Counted from the stretch's first letter, positions 43,915 to 54,560 are shown. The stretch is DNA of 64,000 bases from Aeromicrobium sp. Leaf245 (GCF_942548115.1 NZ_OW824151.1:1550001-1614000); one strand, 5' to 3'. A program made the numbers and translations. Notes: generated from the sequence alone by a model not told the origin.

Positions 43915-44763
43915 TCAGGGAGCGGTGACGAAGTCGATGAGCTCCTCGACCCGGCCCAGGAACTCCGGCTCCAGGTCGGTCCACGACCGGACGCGCGAGA
44001 GGATGTGCTGCCACGCGCGAGCGATGTCGGCCTGCTCGGCGTGCGGCCAGCCGAAGGCCGCGCAGATCCCACGCTTCCACTCGATGCTGCGCGGGACCAC
44101 GGGCCAGGCGTCCACGCCGAGACGACCCGGCTTCACGGCCTGCCACACGTCGACGTAGGGGTGCCCGACGACGAGCACGTGGTCGCGGTCCGAGAGCCTC
44201 GCAGCGATGCGCGACTCCTTGGACCCCGGGACGAGGTGGTCGACGAGGATGCCGAGGCGACGGTCGGGACCGGGGTCGAAGTCGTCGACGACCCCGACGA
44301 GGTCGTCGACGCCGTGCAGCATCTCCACGGCCACGCCCTCCACCCGCAGGTCGTCGCCCCACACCTTCTCGACGAGCTCGGCGTCGTGCTTGCCCTCGAC
44401 GAGGATCCGGCTGGGCAGGGCGACCCGTGCACGCTGTCCGGCGACCGCACGCGACCCGGACGCGGTGCGGGCCGCGGCCTTCGGTGCCGCCGCGACCGGA
44501 GCGACGAGCACGACCGGCCGGCCCTCCAGGAGGAAGCCCGGTCCGAGCGGGAACGACTTGCGACGCAGGTGGCGGTCCTCCAGCATCACCATGCCGAGGT
44601 CGCGCTCCACGCGGACGACCTCGCCGACCCACCCCGAGGTGACCTCCTCGACCACGATGCCGAGGTCGGCAGGGGCCTCGGTGGAGCGACCGCGCGGGGG
44701 AGCCTTCCAGTCGCCGGCCAGCACGTCCTGGCCGTAGCGCCCCGGGTGCCTGGCCTCAGCCAT
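43915..44763 (-). CDS. DUF3097 family protein
   Basis: A 282-residue actinobacterial protein of unknown function. After a variable N-terminus the domain contains RILVEGKHDAELVEKVWGDD, a TOPRIM-like start with a conserved glutamate and two aspartates further on (GVVDDFDP, GILVDHLVPGSKE). This has led to suggestions of a nucleic-acid role, but the sequence does not prove it. The start overlaps the upstream hypothetical gene by 8 bp, so the two are translationally coupled. It converges with the CHAP gene, 38 bases away. Confidence 0.85.
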   Translation of the reverse strand: MAEARHPGRYGQDVLAGDWKAPPRGRSTEAPADLGIVVEEVTSGWVGEVVRVERDLGMVMLEDRHLRRKSFPLGPGFLLEGRPVVLVAPVAAAPKAAARTASGSRAVAGQRARVALPSRILVEGKHDAELVEKVWGDDLRVEGVAVEMLHGVDDLVGVVDDFDPGPDRRLGILVDHLVPGSKESRIAARLSDRDHVLVVGHPYVDVWQAVKPGRLGVDAWPVVPRSIEWKRGICAAFGWPHAEQADIARAWQHILSRVRSWTDLEPEFLGRVEELIDFVTAP

Positions 44764-45187
44764 GCAGCACCCCGAGCAGCGTCTGGTGGAAGTCCTCCAG
44801 GTCCTCGCGGGCGATGGGTCCGCTGCTGGTGAGGATGCGGGTCGACGGGCGGGTGAGCCCGACGGCGAGGTCCACGGCGGCCGGCCAGCTGGGCGTGACG
44901 GTCGACGGGACCGTGTCGAGCGGGGGGACGAGGTCGCCGAGCGCGACCACGTCGCCGTCGGGGACGACCAGCACCAGCTCGCCGCCCAGGGGGCCGTGGC
45001 CCAGGTGCACCACCTCGACGAACAGGTCGCCGAGGTCGGCGGCCCAGACCGAGCTGAGGGTGCCGCCGCGCGACTCGTGCATGAGGAAGGTGCCGTCGGA
45101 GAGGGTGACCCGACGAGGTCGGTAGGTGAGGGTACGCGTGGTGCCCGTGACCGAGACGACCTCTCCCTCGCTCCCGATTGCTCCCAC
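44756..45187 (-). CDS. Hypothetical protein upstream of DUF3097
   Basis: A 143-residue protein with no recognised domain, mostly beta-rich at the start (VVSVTGTTRTLTYRPRRVTLSDGTFL) and acidic-helical at the end. It overlaps the DUF3097 start by 8 bp. GTG 45187 is preferred to a TTG at 45223, because the TTG lies inside the CIRCE element, whose inverted repeat is better explained as an operator. The divergent gene is hrcA, and both may feel HrcA binding between them. Confidence 0.6.
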   Translation of the reverse strand: MGAIGSEGEVVSVTGTTRTLTYRPRRVTLSDGTFLMHESRGGTLSSVWAADLGDLFVEVVHLGHGPLGGELVLVVPDGDVVALGDLVPPLDTVPSTVTPSWPAAVDLAVGLTRPSTRILTSSGPIAREDLEDFHQTLLGVLHG

Positions 45188-45196
45188 CTCGTTAGA

Positions 45197-45223
45197 CTGG
45201 CACTTGCCCTGGGTGAGTGCCAA
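45197..45223. promoter_or_regulatory. CIRCE-like operator for HrcA
   Basis: CTGGCACTT (45197-45205), a 9-base spacer and GAGTGCCAA (45215-45223) match the CIRCE pattern TTAGCACTC-N9-GAGTGCTAA with a G-for-A change in both arms and two further changes in the left arm. It overlaps a TTAGACT -10 candidate (45192-45198) upstream of hrcA, as expected for autoregulation. Confidence 0.75.
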
Positions 45224-45309
45224 AGCGCCACGCCGCGTCGTCGTGCCCCGTCTGCGCGCCCCGGGGCCGTCACGACCCAGCAGGCCCGATCAGCAGAGAG
45301 GAGACCGCC

Positions 45310-46347
45310 GTGCCGGAGGACCGAAGACTCGCCTCTGACGACCGTCGCCTCGAGGTGCTGCGCGCCATCGTCGAGGACTACGTCGAGACCCAGGAGCCCG
45401 TGGGCTCCCGGGCGCTCGTGGAGCGGCACCAGCTCGGTGTCTCGCCGGCGACCATCCGCAACGACATGGCGGCCCTGGAGGACGAGGGCTACATCGCGCA
45501 GCCGCACACGAGCGCGGGCCGGGTGCCCACCGACAAGGGCTACCGGCTGTTCGTCGACCGGCTGTCCCAGGTGAAGGCGCTCTCGACGCCCGAGCGACGC
45601 GCCATCGAGACCTTCCTCGGGGGAGCGGTCGACGTCGACGACGTCGTGCAGCGCAGCGTCAAGGTGCTGGCCCAGCTGACCAACCAGGTCGCGATCGTGC
45701 AGTACCCGTCGCTGACCCGCTCCACCGTGCGCCACGTCGAGGTCGTCGCGCTCGAGCACGCACGCGTGCTGCTCGTGGTGATCACCAGCAGCGGCCGGGT
45801 GGAGCAGCGCGTCGTCGAGCTCGAGTCCACGCCGGGCGACGTGCTGCTGTCCGACGTGCGCTCACGCATCATGACCGCCACCATCGGGCAGCGGCTGCCC
45901 GAGGCGTCGCTGCGCCTGGCCGAGGTGATCGGCACGTTCGCCGAGACCGACCGGCCTCTCGTCACGTCGGTGGTCACCACGCTCACGCACGTGTTCTCCG
46001 ACGAGCGGTCCGACGAGCGCATCGCCGTCGGCGGCACCGCCAACCTGGCGCGCTTCGGCCGCGACTTCGACTCCTCGATCCGCCCCGTCCTCGAGGCGCT
46101 CGAGGAGCAGGTCGTGCTCCTGAAGCTCCTCGGCGAGGCGACCACCGACCCCACCGTGCGCATCGGCCTCGAGACCGGTAGTGAGGGACTGGCGGGCACC
46201 GCCGTCGTCTCCTCGGCGTACGGCACCCCCGAGCAGGCGCTCGCCACGTTGGGCACGCTCGGACCCACCCGCATGGACTATCCAGGAACCATGGCCGCCG
46301 TCGGCGCGGTCGCCCGCTACGTCGGGCGACAGCTGGCGGACGGCTGA
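45310..46347 (+). CDS. hrcA: Heat-inducible transcription repressor HrcA
   Basis: Repressor of class I heat-shock genes, 345 residues. A winged-helix N-terminus (about 10-80) includes [38 protein letters not shown], with the L-to-V and other family-typical positions intact. A GAF-like dimerisation region follows. GTG 45310 has a strong GAGAGGAG site six bases upstream; the longer frame from 45217 is untranslated leader. The CIRCE element lies 87-113 bases upstream. dnaJ follows after 15 bases and is presumably co-regulated. Confidence 0.95.
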   Translation: MPEDRRLASDDRRLEVLRAIVEDYVETQEPVGSRALVERHQLGVSPATIRNDMAALEDEGYIAQPHTSAGRVPTDKGYRLFVDRLSQVKALSTPERRAIETFLGGAVDVDDVVQRSVKVLAQLTNQVAIVQYPSLTRSTVRHVEVVALEHARVLLVVITSSGRVEQRVVELESTPGDVLLSDVRSRIMTATIGQRLPEASLRLAEVIGTFAETDRPLVTSVVTTLTHVFSDERSDERIAVGGTANLARFGRDFDSSIRPVLEALEEQVVLLKLLGEATTDPTVRIGLETGSEGLAGTAVVSSAYGTPEQALATLGTLGPTRMDYPGTMAAVGAVARYVGRQLADG

Positions 46348-46362
46348 ACAGGACGAGGACCA

Positions 46363-47517
46363 ATGGCACAGGACTACTACGAGCTGCTGGGCGTGTCCCG
46401 GTCGGCGACGCCCGAGGAGCTCAAGAAGGCGTACCGCCGGCTCGCGCGCCAGCTGCACCCCGACGTGAACGACGCACCCGACGCGGCCGACCGCTTCAAG
46501 GAGGTCACCACCGCCTACGAGGTGCTCTCCGACCCGCAGAAGAAGTCGGTCTACGACCGCGGCGGCAACCCGCTCGGCGGCGGGGGCGGCGCGGGCGGCT
46601 TCGCCGGCGGCGGCTTCAGCTTCGACGACATCATGGACGCGTTCTTCGGCGGCGGGGGCAACACCCGCGGGCCGCGATCGCGCGTCCAGCGCGGGCAGGA
46701 CGCCCTGCTGCGCCTGCAGGTCGACCTCGCGGAGGCCGCGTTCGGCGTCACCCACGACATCAAGGTCGACACGGCGGTCGTGTGCACGCGCTGCGACGGC
46801 AGCGGGGCCGAGGATGACTCCGAGGCCGTCACCTGCGGCACGTGCCACGGGCACGGCGAGGTGCAGCACGTGCAGCGCACGCCGCTGGGCAGCGTCCGGA
46901 CCGCCCGCCCGTGCCCGACCTGCCACGGCTTCGGCTCGGTCATCCCCGACCCGTGCCACGAGTGCAACGGCGACGGCCGGGTCAGGTCGCGTCGCTCGCT
47001 GACCGTCTCGATCCCTGCCGGCGTCGACCAGGGCACCCGCATCCAGCTGGCCGGCGAGGGCGAGGTCGGCCCCGGCGGAGGACCCCCCGGCGACCTCTAC
47101 ATCGAGGTCGAGGTGGCCCGTCACCCCGTCTTCACCCGCAAGGGCGACCAGCTGCGCTGCCAGGTCACCCTGCCGATGACCGCTGCGGCCCTCGGCACGC
47201 ACGTCGACCTGCCGACGCTCGAGGCCGACCTGGCCGACCAGGACGGGCCCGACACCGTGGGCCTGGAGGTGCCGGCCGGAACGCAGTCCGGCGAGACCCT
47301 GACGCTGCGTGGCCAGGGCGTGCCGCGGCTGCGCGGCCCCGGTCGCGGCGACCTCGTGGTCGAGATGGTCGTCGAGACCCCGGACCGGCTCGACGACGAG
47401 CAGCGCGAGCTGCTCAAGCAGCTGGCCGAGCTGCGCGGCGAGGACCGTCCCGAGGCACAGATGGGCTCGACGCACCGGCACGGCATGTTCGGGCGCATCA
47501 AGGACGCCTTCCGCTGA
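46363..47517 (+). CDS. dnaJ: Chaperone protein DnaJ
   Basis: A 384-residue Hsp40. The J domain (about 4-68) has the HPD motif in QLHPDVND. A glycine/phenylalanine-rich region follows (about 70-100), then four cysteine zinc-binding motifs ([32 protein letters not shown]) and the C-terminal peptide-binding domains. It is the second DnaJ of the actinobacterial type that pairs with hrcA, and is expected to be under HrcA/CIRCE control together with it. Confidence 0.96.
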   Translation: MAQDYYELLGVSRSATPEELKKAYRRLARQLHPDVNDAPDAADRFKEVTTAYEVLSDPQKKSVYDRGGNPLGGGGGAGGFAGGGFSFDDIMDAFFGGGGNTRGPRSRVQRGQDALLRLQVDLAEAAFGVTHDIKVDTAVVCTRCDGSGAEDDSEAVTCGTCHGHGEVQHVQRTPLGSVRTARPCPTCHGFGSVIPDPCHECNGDGRVRSRRSLTVSIPAGVDQGTRIQLAGEGEVGPGGGPPGDLYIEVEVARHPVFTRKGDQLRCQVTLPMTAAALGTHVDLPTLEADLADQDGPDTVGLEVPAGTQSGETLTLRGQGVPRLRGPGRGDLVVEMVVETPDRLDDEQRELLKQLAELRGEDRPEAQMGSTHRHGMFGRIKDAFR

Positions 47518-47536
47518 GGTGCGGTAGGAAGGGACC

Positions 47537-47878
47537 ATGAGCCAAGACGACTGCCTGTTCTGCGCGATCGTCGCCGGTCGGGTTCCCGCCGACGTGGTGG
47601 CCGAGGACGAGCACGCGCTCGCGTTCCGCGACATCAGCCCGCAGGCGCCCACCCACGTGCTGGTGATCCCGCGGGTCCACCAGCCCGACGTCGGCAGCCT
47701 CGCCGAGGCCGAGCCGGAGGCGGCGGTCGGGCTGCTGCGGCTCGCGCGTCGCGTGGCGCAGGAGGCGGGCGGCTCCTACCGACTCGTGTTCAACACCGGC
47801 GCCGACGCCCACCAGACCGTCTTCCACTGCCACGGTCACGTCCTCGCCGGGCGTGCGCTGGGCTGGCCCCCGGGCTGA
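47537..47878 (+). CDS. HIT family (histidine triad) nucleotide-binding hydrolase
   Basis: A 113-residue protein of the Hint branch. It starts CLFCAIVAGRVPADVV and ends with the histidine triad H97-C-H99-G-H101, which forms the adenylate-hydrolysing site. It is probably a purine nucleoside phosphoramidase. It lies 19 bases after dnaJ with AGGAAGGGACC as ribosome binding site, a common actinobacterial neighbourhood. Confidence 0.92.
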   Translation: MSQDDCLFCAIVAGRVPADVVAEDEHALAFRDISPQAPTHVLVIPRVHQPDVGSLAEAEPEAAVGLLRLARRVAQEAGGSYRLVFNTGADAHQTVFHCHGHVLAGRALGWPPG

Positions 47879-47979
47879 CGTCCCCGGGTTCGGGGTCCTC
47901 GTCGGCCACGGGACGAGCCCGCGACGCCGGTCGTGGGTTGCGCGCGTGTCGCCTGCCCCCCGTACGATGGTGGGCAGAC

Positions 47980-48973
<994 letters not shown>

Positions 48974-48996
<23 letters not shown>

Positions 48997-49507
48997 GTCG
49001 GGGCAGGGCGTCGACGTCGTCGCCCTCACCCGGCTCTGCCGGTTCGTCATGCGCCGCATGCGGCTGCACCCGGCCACCGAGCTGACCGTCCGCCTGGTCG
49101 ACACCGACACCATCGCCGTGCTCAACGAGCAGTGGATGGGCAAGAAGGGCCCCACCGACGTGCTCTCCTTCCCCATGGACGAGCTCTCGCCGGGCCGGCA
49201 GGACCGCGAGCCCGAGGAGGAGCCCGAGGGCTACCTCGGCGACATCGCGCTCTGTCCCCAGGTGGCGGCGCAGCAGGCCCCGGCGGCCGGGCACGATCCG
49301 TCCGACGAGATCGAGCTGCTCACCGTGCACGGCATCCTCCACCTGCTGGGCTACGACCACGCCACCGCCGAGGAGCACGCCGAGATGTTCGGCATCCAGG
49401 GACGTCTGCTCCTGGAGTGGCAGCGAGCGGCTGCCGGCACGGACGTCGAGGAGGGCTCCCTGGCCACCGGGTCCGGAGCCGTCGAGCCGAAGGACACGCC
49501 CCGATGA
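48974..49507 (+). CDS. ybeY: Endoribonuclease YbeY (16S rRNA maturation)
   Basis: Single-strand RNase that helps to mature the 3' end of 16S rRNA, 177 residues. The zinc ligands are H119-x3-H123-x5-H129 in [11 protein letters not shown]; the preceding TDVLSFPMD motif is conserved. The C-terminal 30 residues are a non-conserved acidic tail. It overlaps phoH by 23 bp upstream and the CNNM gene by 4 bp downstream, so the three are translated together. Confidence 0.95.
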
Positions 49508-50799
49508 CCGTGGCGATCGTCGCGTCGATCGTCCTGGCGATCCTCGCCGGTCTGTTCGCGAGCATCGACGCCGCTCTGTCCTCGTTCTCGCGCGCACGCG
49601 CGGCCGAGCTCGGCGACGAGGGTCGCGGTGGTGCGGCGGCGCTCAGCCGCATCCTCGAGGACCCCGCCCCGGCCCTGAACGCCGTGCTGCTGCTGCGGGT
49701 CGTGTGCGAGACGGCGGCCATCGTCCTGGTCGCCCTCGTGGTCGACGACTACGTCGACGGACTGTGGTGGCAGATCGGCGTGGCCGTGGCGATCATGGTC
49801 GTCGTCTCCTACGTCCTCATCGGCGTCGGGCCCCGCACTCTCGGGCGTCAGCACAGCGAGTCGGTCGCGCTCGCGTCCGCCGGGCCCGTGCGCCTCATCA
49901 CGGCCCTCCTGGGGCCGGTTCCGCGCCTGCTGATCGTCGTCGGCAACGCCCTGACGCCCGGACGTGGCTTCCGCGAGGGCCCGTTCGCCTCGGAGGTCGA
50001 GGTCCGCGAGCTGGTCGACCTGGCGGCGGCCAGCAGCGTCATCGAGTCCGACGAGTCCAAGATGATCCAGTCGGTCTTCGAGCTGGGAGACACGATCGTG
50101 CGCGAGGTGATGGTGCCGCGCCCCGACCTCGTGTTCATCGAGCACTCCAAGACGCTGCGCCAGGCCATGTCCCTCAGCCTGCGCAGCGGGTACTCGAGGG
50201 TGCCCGTGATCGGCGAGAACCTCGACGACGTCCTGGGGATGGCCTACCTGAAGGACGTCACCAAGCGCGTCTTCGACAACCACGTGGCCGAGTCCACCGA
50301 GAAGGTCGACTCGATCATGCGACCGTGCCTGTTCGTCCCCGACACCAAGCCGGCCGACGACCTCCTGAAGGAGATGCAGGCGCAGCGCACCCACGTCGCG
50401 ATCGTCGTCGACGAGTTCGGCGGCACGTCGGGCATGGTCACCATCGAGGACATCCTCGAGGAGATCGTCGGCGAGATCACCGACGAGTACGACACCGAGC
50501 CCGACGAGCTCGAGGCGTTGTCGGACGGGTCCTACCGGGTGAGCGCACGCTACGACGTCGACGACCTGGGCGAGCTGTTCGACATCGACCTCGACGACGA
50601 GGACGTCGACTCGGTCGGCGGCCTGGTCGCCAAGCACCTCGGCAAGGTGCCGATCCCCGGCAGCACGGTCGAGATCGATGGTCTGAAGCTCGTGGCCGAG
50701 GCACCCAGCGGACGCCGCAACCGCATCGGACGCGTGCACGTGTCGCGCCTGGAGCCCGAGCCCGTGTCCGAGCCGAGCAACGGAGGATCCCGTGACTGA
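49504..50799 (+). CDS. CNNM/CorC-type transmembrane protein with CBS domains (hemolysin family)
   Basis: A 431-residue integral membrane protein. An N-terminal DUF21/CNNM domain contains about four helices (about 1-140). It is followed by two CBS domains (about 205-330, with [21 protein letters not shown] and [26 protein letters not shown]) and a C-terminal CorC/HlyC domain ending [23 protein letters not shown]. Family members export magnesium or other divalent cations. ATG 49504 overlaps ybeY by 4 bp. Confidence 0.9.
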   Translation: MTVAIVASIVLAILAGLFASIDAALSSFSRARAAELGDEGRGGAAALSRILEDPAPALNAVLLLRVVCETAAIVLVALVVDDYVDGLWWQIGVAVAIMVVVSYVLIGVGPRTLGRQHSESVALASAGPVRLITALLGPVPRLLIVVGNALTPGRGFREGPFASEVEVRELVDLAAASSVIESDESKMIQSVFELGDTIVREVMVPRPDLVFIEHSKTLRQAMSLSLRSGYSRVPVIGENLDDVLGMAYLKDVTKRVFDNHVAESTEKVDSIMRPCLFVPDTKPADDLLKEMQAQRTHVAIVVDEFGGTSGMVTIEDILEEIVGEITDEYDTEPDELEALSDGSYRVSARYDVDDLGELFDIDLDDEDVDSVGGLVAKHLGKVPIPGSTVEIDGLKLVAEAPSGRRNRIGRVHVSRLEPEPVSEPSNGGSRD

Positions 50800-51145
50800 C
50801 CGACCCGACAGCGACCCGGTGACCCTCGCCCCGGAGGACGCCAAGCTGGTGACCCTCGCACGAGCCACGCGAGCACGCACGCAGGCTCCCGCGGGGGCCG
50901 CCGTGCGCGACCTCGACGGGCGCACCTACGCGGCCGCCCAGGTCGACCTCCCGTCGGTCCGGGTCGGGGCGCTCGAGCTGGCCGTGGCCATGGCGGTGTC
51001 GTCGGGCGCGCGCGGCCTCGAGGCCGCCCTGGTGGTCGCCGACGACCTGCCCGACGTCGCGCCCGTGCGCGACCTCGCCGGCGACGGGGTGCCGGTGCTC
51101 CTGGCCGACCCGGCCGGTCGGGTCGTCGACAGGACGACCACATGA
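50792..51145 (+). CDS. Cytidine deaminase-like protein without zinc ligands
   Basis: A 117-residue protein that occupies the place of the gene usually called cytidine deaminase between the CNNM gene and era. The strand-helix order fits the deaminase fold (GRTYAAAQVDLPSVRVGALELAVAMAVSSGA) but the C/H-A-E motif is replaced by A-L-E and the later P-C-x-x-C pair is missing. It should therefore not bind zinc or deaminate. A structural or regulatory role is possible. GTG 50792 follows GGAGGATCCC and overlaps the upstream stop by 8 bp. Confidence 0.65.
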   Translation: MTDRPDSDPVTLAPEDAKLVTLARATRARTQAPAGAAVRDLDGRTYAAAQVDLPSVRVGALELAVAMAVSSGARGLEAALVVADDLPDVAPVRDLAGDGVPVLLADPAGRVVDRTTT

Positions 51146-52056
51146 GCTTCCGGTCCGGCTTCGCCTGCTTCGTCGGTCGCCCCAACGCCGGCAAGTCCAC
51201 GCTCACGAACGCGCTGGTGGGTGAGAAGGTCGCCATCACGTCGTCCAAGCCGCAGACCACGCGGCACGCCATCCGTGGGCTCGTGCACCGCCCCGACGCC
51301 CAGCTCGTGCTGGTCGACACGCCCGGTCTGCACCGTCCGCGGAACACGCTGGGACAACGCCTCAACGACATCGTCCGCACCACCTGGGCCGAGGTCGACA
51401 CGATCGCGATGTGCTTCCCCGCCGACCAGAAGATCGGCCCCGGGGACCGCTTCCTCGTCGCCGAGCTGGCCAGGATCCGGCGGGCGCCCGTGCTGGCCGT
51501 GGTCACCAAGACCGACCTGGTGGCACCCGAGCGGGTCGGGGAGCAGCTGATGGCGGTGCAGGAGGCCGGTCGTGCCGCTGGTCTGGAGTGGCGCGAGATC
51601 GTGCCCGTCTCGGCCGTCAACGGCGACCAGGTCGGCCTGTTGTCGGACCTGCTGGTGGCGACGCTGCCCGAGGGCCCGGCCCTGTACCCCGAGGGTCAGC
51701 TCACCGACGAGCCCGAGACGACGCTGGTCGCCGAGATCGTCCGCGAGGCCGCCCTGGAGGGTGTGCACGACGAGCTGCCGCACTCCATCGCCGTCGTGGT
51801 CGACGAGATGACCCCGCGCGAGGACCGTCCGGCCGACCGTCCGTTGCTCGACGTGCGGGTCAACGTGTACGTCGAGCGCGACAGCCAGAAGGGCATCGTG
51901 ATCGGTCGCAAGGGTGCGCGGCTCAAGGAGATCGGCACGACCTCCCGCGGCCAGATCGAGCGCCTCCTCGGCACGCCGGTGCACCTCGACCTGCACGTGA
52001 AGGTGGCCAAGGACTGGCAGCGCGACCCCAAGCAGCTGCGCAAGCTCGGCTTCTGA
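51142..52056 (+). CDS. era: GTPase Era
   Basis: Ribosome biogenesis GTPase, 304 residues. G1 is GRPNAGKST (12-20), followed by TTRHAIRG, the G3 DTPG, the G4 TKTD and, from about 200, the KH domain with GxxG in VIGRKGARLKEIG. It binds the 3' end of 16S rRNA. ATG 51142 overlaps the deaminase-like gene by 4 bp. It ends 12 bases from the convergent acylphosphatase. Confidence 0.96.
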   Translation: MSFRSGFACFVGRPNAGKSTLTNALVGEKVAITSSKPQTTRHAIRGLVHRPDAQLVLVDTPGLHRPRNTLGQRLNDIVRTTWAEVDTIAMCFPADQKIGPGDRFLVAELARIRRAPVLAVVTKTDLVAPERVGEQLMAVQEAGRAAGLEWREIVPVSAVNGDQVGLLSDLLVATLPEGPALYPEGQLTDEPETTLVAEIVREAALEGVHDELPHSIAVVVDEMTPREDRPADRPLLDVRVNVYVERDSQKGIVIGRKGARLKEIGTTSRGQIERLLGTPVHLDLHVKVAKDWQRDPKQLRKLGF

Positions 52057-52068
52057 GCCGGGTCGGGG

Positions 52069-52335
52069 TCAGACGGTCCTGAAGCCCGACTCGCCCTGCG
52101 GGACCTCGTCGGTGACGACCACCTCGGTCACCGACGCGCGCGGAGGCCCGCCACGGCACCAGGCGACCATCCGGTCGACGGCGGCCGGCTCACCCTCGAA
52201 GGCCGCCTCGACCGTGCCGTCGGGTCGGTTGGTGACCCAGCCGGCCAGGCCGAGGCGGCCCGCCTCCTGCTCGCACGAGGCGCGGAAGAAGACCCCCTGC
52301 ACCCGACCGTGGACGACGACGCGACGGCGGACCAT
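52069..52335 (-). CDS. Acylphosphatase
   Basis: An 88-residue hydrolase of carboxyl-phosphate bonds. The catalytic R18 lies in GRVQGVFFRAS and N36 in GWVTNRPDG, both in the standard positions for this fold. ATG 52335 is preceded by TACGGT and six bases, so a longer frame upstream is not needed. It is divergent from the PHP gene and convergent with era. Confidence 0.93.
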   Translation of the reverse strand: MVRRRVVVHGRVQGVFFRASCEQEAGRLGLAGWVTNRPDGTVEAAFEGEPAAVDRMVAWCRGGPPRASVTEVVVTDEVPQGESGFRTV

Positions 52336-52341
52336 GGGAGG

Positions 52342-52347
52342 ACCGTA
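52342..52347 (-). promoter_or_regulatory. -10 box TACGGT, leaderless start
   Basis: On the minus strand TACGGT is followed by six bases and ATG 52335 of the acylphosphatase gene. Confidence 0.5.
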
Positions 52348-52391
52348 CCCGTGCACTGGCGGCGCCTCGGCGACCGCGACACGATGGCGTC

Positions 52392-53405
52392 ATGGACCCC
52401 GTGTCGGCGCTCGACGAGATCGGCTTCTGGCTGGAGCGTTCCCGTGGGTCGACCTACCGGGTCGAGGCCTTCCGCAGGGCCGCCCGCACGCTCGCCTCGC
52501 GTGACGACGTCGAGCAGCTGGCCTCCGCGGGTCGGTTGCGGACGGTCGACGGCATCGGTGAGCGGACGGCCGGTGTCGTCGTCGAGGCGCTGCAGGGGAG
52601 GGTGCCCGCCTACCTCGTCGAGCTGCGGGAGCAGGGGGAGGGTCCGCTCGTCCCGGGCGGCGAGCAGGTGCGGGCGATGTTGCGTGGCGACCTGCACGCC
52701 CACACGGACTGGTCCGACGGCGGTTCACCGCTCGAGCTGATGGCTCGAACCGCGGCTCGGCTCGGGCACGAGTACCTCGCGATCACCGACCACTCGCCAC
52801 GCCTGACGATCGCGAACGGGCTGACGGCCGACCGGCTCGAGGCGCAGCTGGAGCTCCTCGCCGAGGTGGACGCCGAGGTCGACGGCGTCAGGGTCCTCTC
52901 GGGCATCGAGGTCGACATCCTCAAGGACGGGTCGCTGGACCAGGACGACGTCCTGCTCGACCGGCTCGACGTCGTGGTGGCCAGCGTGCACTCGGACCTC
53001 CGGGCCGACAGCATCGCGATGACCCGGCGCATGCTCGGCGCGGTGCGGCACCCGGCCACGGACGTGCTCGGCCACTGCACCGGCCGGCTCGTGGAGGGCT
53101 CGCGGGGGAAGCGGCCGCAGAGCAGGTTCGACGCGAAGAGGGTCTTCGCAGCGTGCGCCGAGCACGGCGTGGCCGTCGAGATCAACGCCCGTCCCGAACG
53201 GGCGGACCCACCGGACGACCTGGTGGCCCTGGCGCTCGACGCGGGCTGCCTGTTCAGCATCGACTCCGACGCGCACGCCCCTGGTCAGCTCGACTTCCTG
53301 GACCACGGGTGCGCCCGCGCCGCCGCTCTGGGCGTGCCCACCGATCGCATCGTCAACACGTGGCCGGTCGACGACCTGCTCGCCTGGACGTCGCGCCGCG
53401 CCTGA
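52392..53405 (+). CDS. PHP domain phosphoesterase with helix-hairpin-helix N-terminus
   Basis: A 337-residue protein. An N-terminal helical part with a helix-hairpin-helix (about 40-75, RLRTVDGIGERTAGVV) resembles the start of family X DNA polymerases. The PHP domain from about 97 begins DLHAHTDWSDGGSPLELM and has further metal ligands in ITDHSPRLTI, SGIEVDILKDGSL, SVHSDL, GHCTGR and DSDAHAP. The family hydrolyses phosphoesters and may trim DNA ends. The polymerase fingers are absent, so it is a nuclease-like half of a PolX. The start follows a CACGAT sequence six bases upstream. Confidence 0.85.
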   Translation: MDPVSALDEIGFWLERSRGSTYRVEAFRRAARTLASRDDVEQLASAGRLRTVDGIGERTAGVVVEALQGRVPAYLVELREQGEGPLVPGGEQVRAMLRGDLHAHTDWSDGGSPLELMARTAARLGHEYLAITDHSPRLTIANGLTADRLEAQLELLAEVDAEVDGVRVLSGIEVDILKDGSLDQDDVLLDRLDVVVASVHSDLRADSIAMTRRMLGAVRHPATDVLGHCTGRLVEGSRGKRPQSRFDAKRVFAACAEHGVAVEINARPERADPPDDLVALALDAGCLFSIDSDAHAPGQLDFLDHGCARAAALGVPTDRIVNTWPVDDLLAWTSRRA

Positions 53406-53434
53406 ACCCACCGCAGCCCGAGGGGCGAGCGGCA

Positions 53435-53806
53435 CTAGGTCGCGGGGGAGCCCGCGGCCTCGCACACGTCGGCCGTGGCCGCCAGCGTCCTCAGGTAGTC
53501 GGCGTGCACGTCGGCGGCCTCGGTGCCGGTCGGGGTCGTCGCCACTGCGGCAGCCGCACGGGCCAGCGGTCGGAGCTCGGCGGCGTCGGACGTCGACAGG
53601 GTGTCGGCCTCCGCCGTGAGGGCGTCGGCGAACGTGCGCATCGCTGCGACGTCGTCCCGTGCGACGTCGCGGTCCACGTGCTCCTCGACGAGGTCGCACC
53701 CCGCTGCGAGGGGGTCGGCGCCACCGGCCGCATCCCTGTCAGCGCCCGCCGAGCACCCTGCCAGCAGCACCACGACCGCGAGGGTGGCCCACGCCCTGGA
53801 CGTCAT
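53435..53806 (-). CDS. Putative lipoprotein
   Basis: A 123-residue exported lipoprotein. The signal sequence ends with the lipobox LLAGC, cysteine 18 being the lipid attachment site. The mature part is alanine- and aspartate-rich with two further cysteines (about 37 and 116) that could form a disulfide. No domain is recognised. It lies 19 bases from the end of the upstream hypothetical gene, on the same strand. Confidence 0.7.
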   Translation of the reverse strand: MTSRAWATLAVVVLLAGCSAGADRDAAGGADPLAAGCDLVEEHVDRDVARDDVAAMRTFADALTAEADTLSTSDAAELRPLARAAAAVATTPTGTEAADVHADYLRTLAATADVCEAAGSPAT

Positions 53807-53825
53807 CGTCGTCGTGAGACAGGGC

Positions 53826-54560
53826 TCACAGGTGGGCGGCGAGGGTGCGGGCGTCGCGTGGCGAGACGGGGTCGGGGACGCGGCCGGTGACCTCGTCGTA
53901 GACGTCGATCAGCTCGCCGAGGTCGCGGACCATGCGACGAGCACGGGCATGGCCGTCGGCGCAGTCGGCGCGGCACTCGCCGGCAGCCACGCGGTGCGCG
54001 ACGGCGAGCGTCGCGAGGGACCACGCCTCGGGTGCGGTCAGGTCGGGGGCCGCGGCGAACGCCATGATCCGCGATGCGTTGCGGTGGTGGTCGGCGTGGT
54101 CCTCGTCGAGGTCGCCCTCGCGGCTCGGGGTCGTCCGCGCGACCTCCCAGGCCGCGGCCACCTGCTCGACGTCCGTGCTGTCGTGGAGGTCGCCGTCGTG
54201 GGCGTCGAGCAGCGCGAGCGTGCGGTCCGCGTAGCCCTGGGCGCCGGCCCGTGCCGTGGGATCGACGAGACGCAGAACCTGGCGGGCCTGGGCCAGCCGC
54301 AGGAGGGTCCGCAGCTCAACCGAGTCCTCGCTCGTGCCGAAGAGGCGTCCGACGAGCGGGACCAGGCGGTGGCGGTCGGCGTCGCTGGAGAGGTCGTTCG
54401 CGACCCTCGCCTCGTGCGCGAGCAGCGGGTGGGTGCACTCCGGGCGGTCGCTCCACGGCTCGCCGGCCAGCACGGAGACGTACTCCATGACGCACGCCTC
54501 GCCGGCCTCGGCTTCGTGGGCGCCGGCCGTGAGCGTGGGCAGACCGGTGGGGAGCGTCAT
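53826..54560 (-). CDS. Hypothetical actinobacterial protein
   Basis: A 244-residue soluble protein without a known domain. It begins with CVMEYVSVLAGEPWSDRPECTHPLLAHEARVANDL, followed by DADRHRLVPLVGRLFGT, and is rich in histidine and aspartate near the middle (DEDHADHH), which could coordinate metal. I recall similar proteins as conserved hypotheticals in actinobacteria. The start at 54560 follows GATCAT and six bases. The nearby repeat element begins about 40 bases upstream. Confidence 0.6.
   Translation of the reverse strand: MTLPTGLPTLTAGAHEAEAGEACVMEYVSVLAGEPWSDRPECTHPLLAHEARVANDLSSDADRHRLVPLVGRLFGTSEDSVELRTLLRLAQARQVLRLVDPTARAGAQGYADRTLALLDAHDGDLHDSTDVEQVAAAWEVARTTPSREGDLDEDHADHHRNASRIMAFAAAPDLTAPEAWSLATLAVAHRVAAGECRADCADGHARARRMVRDLGELIDVYDEVTGRVPDPVSPRDARTLAAHL

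Noticed and set aside
45188..45223. TTG start at 45223 for the gene upstream of DUF3097
   Set aside because: The first 12 codons would be encoded by the CIRCE element, and an in-frame GTG at 45187 fits better.
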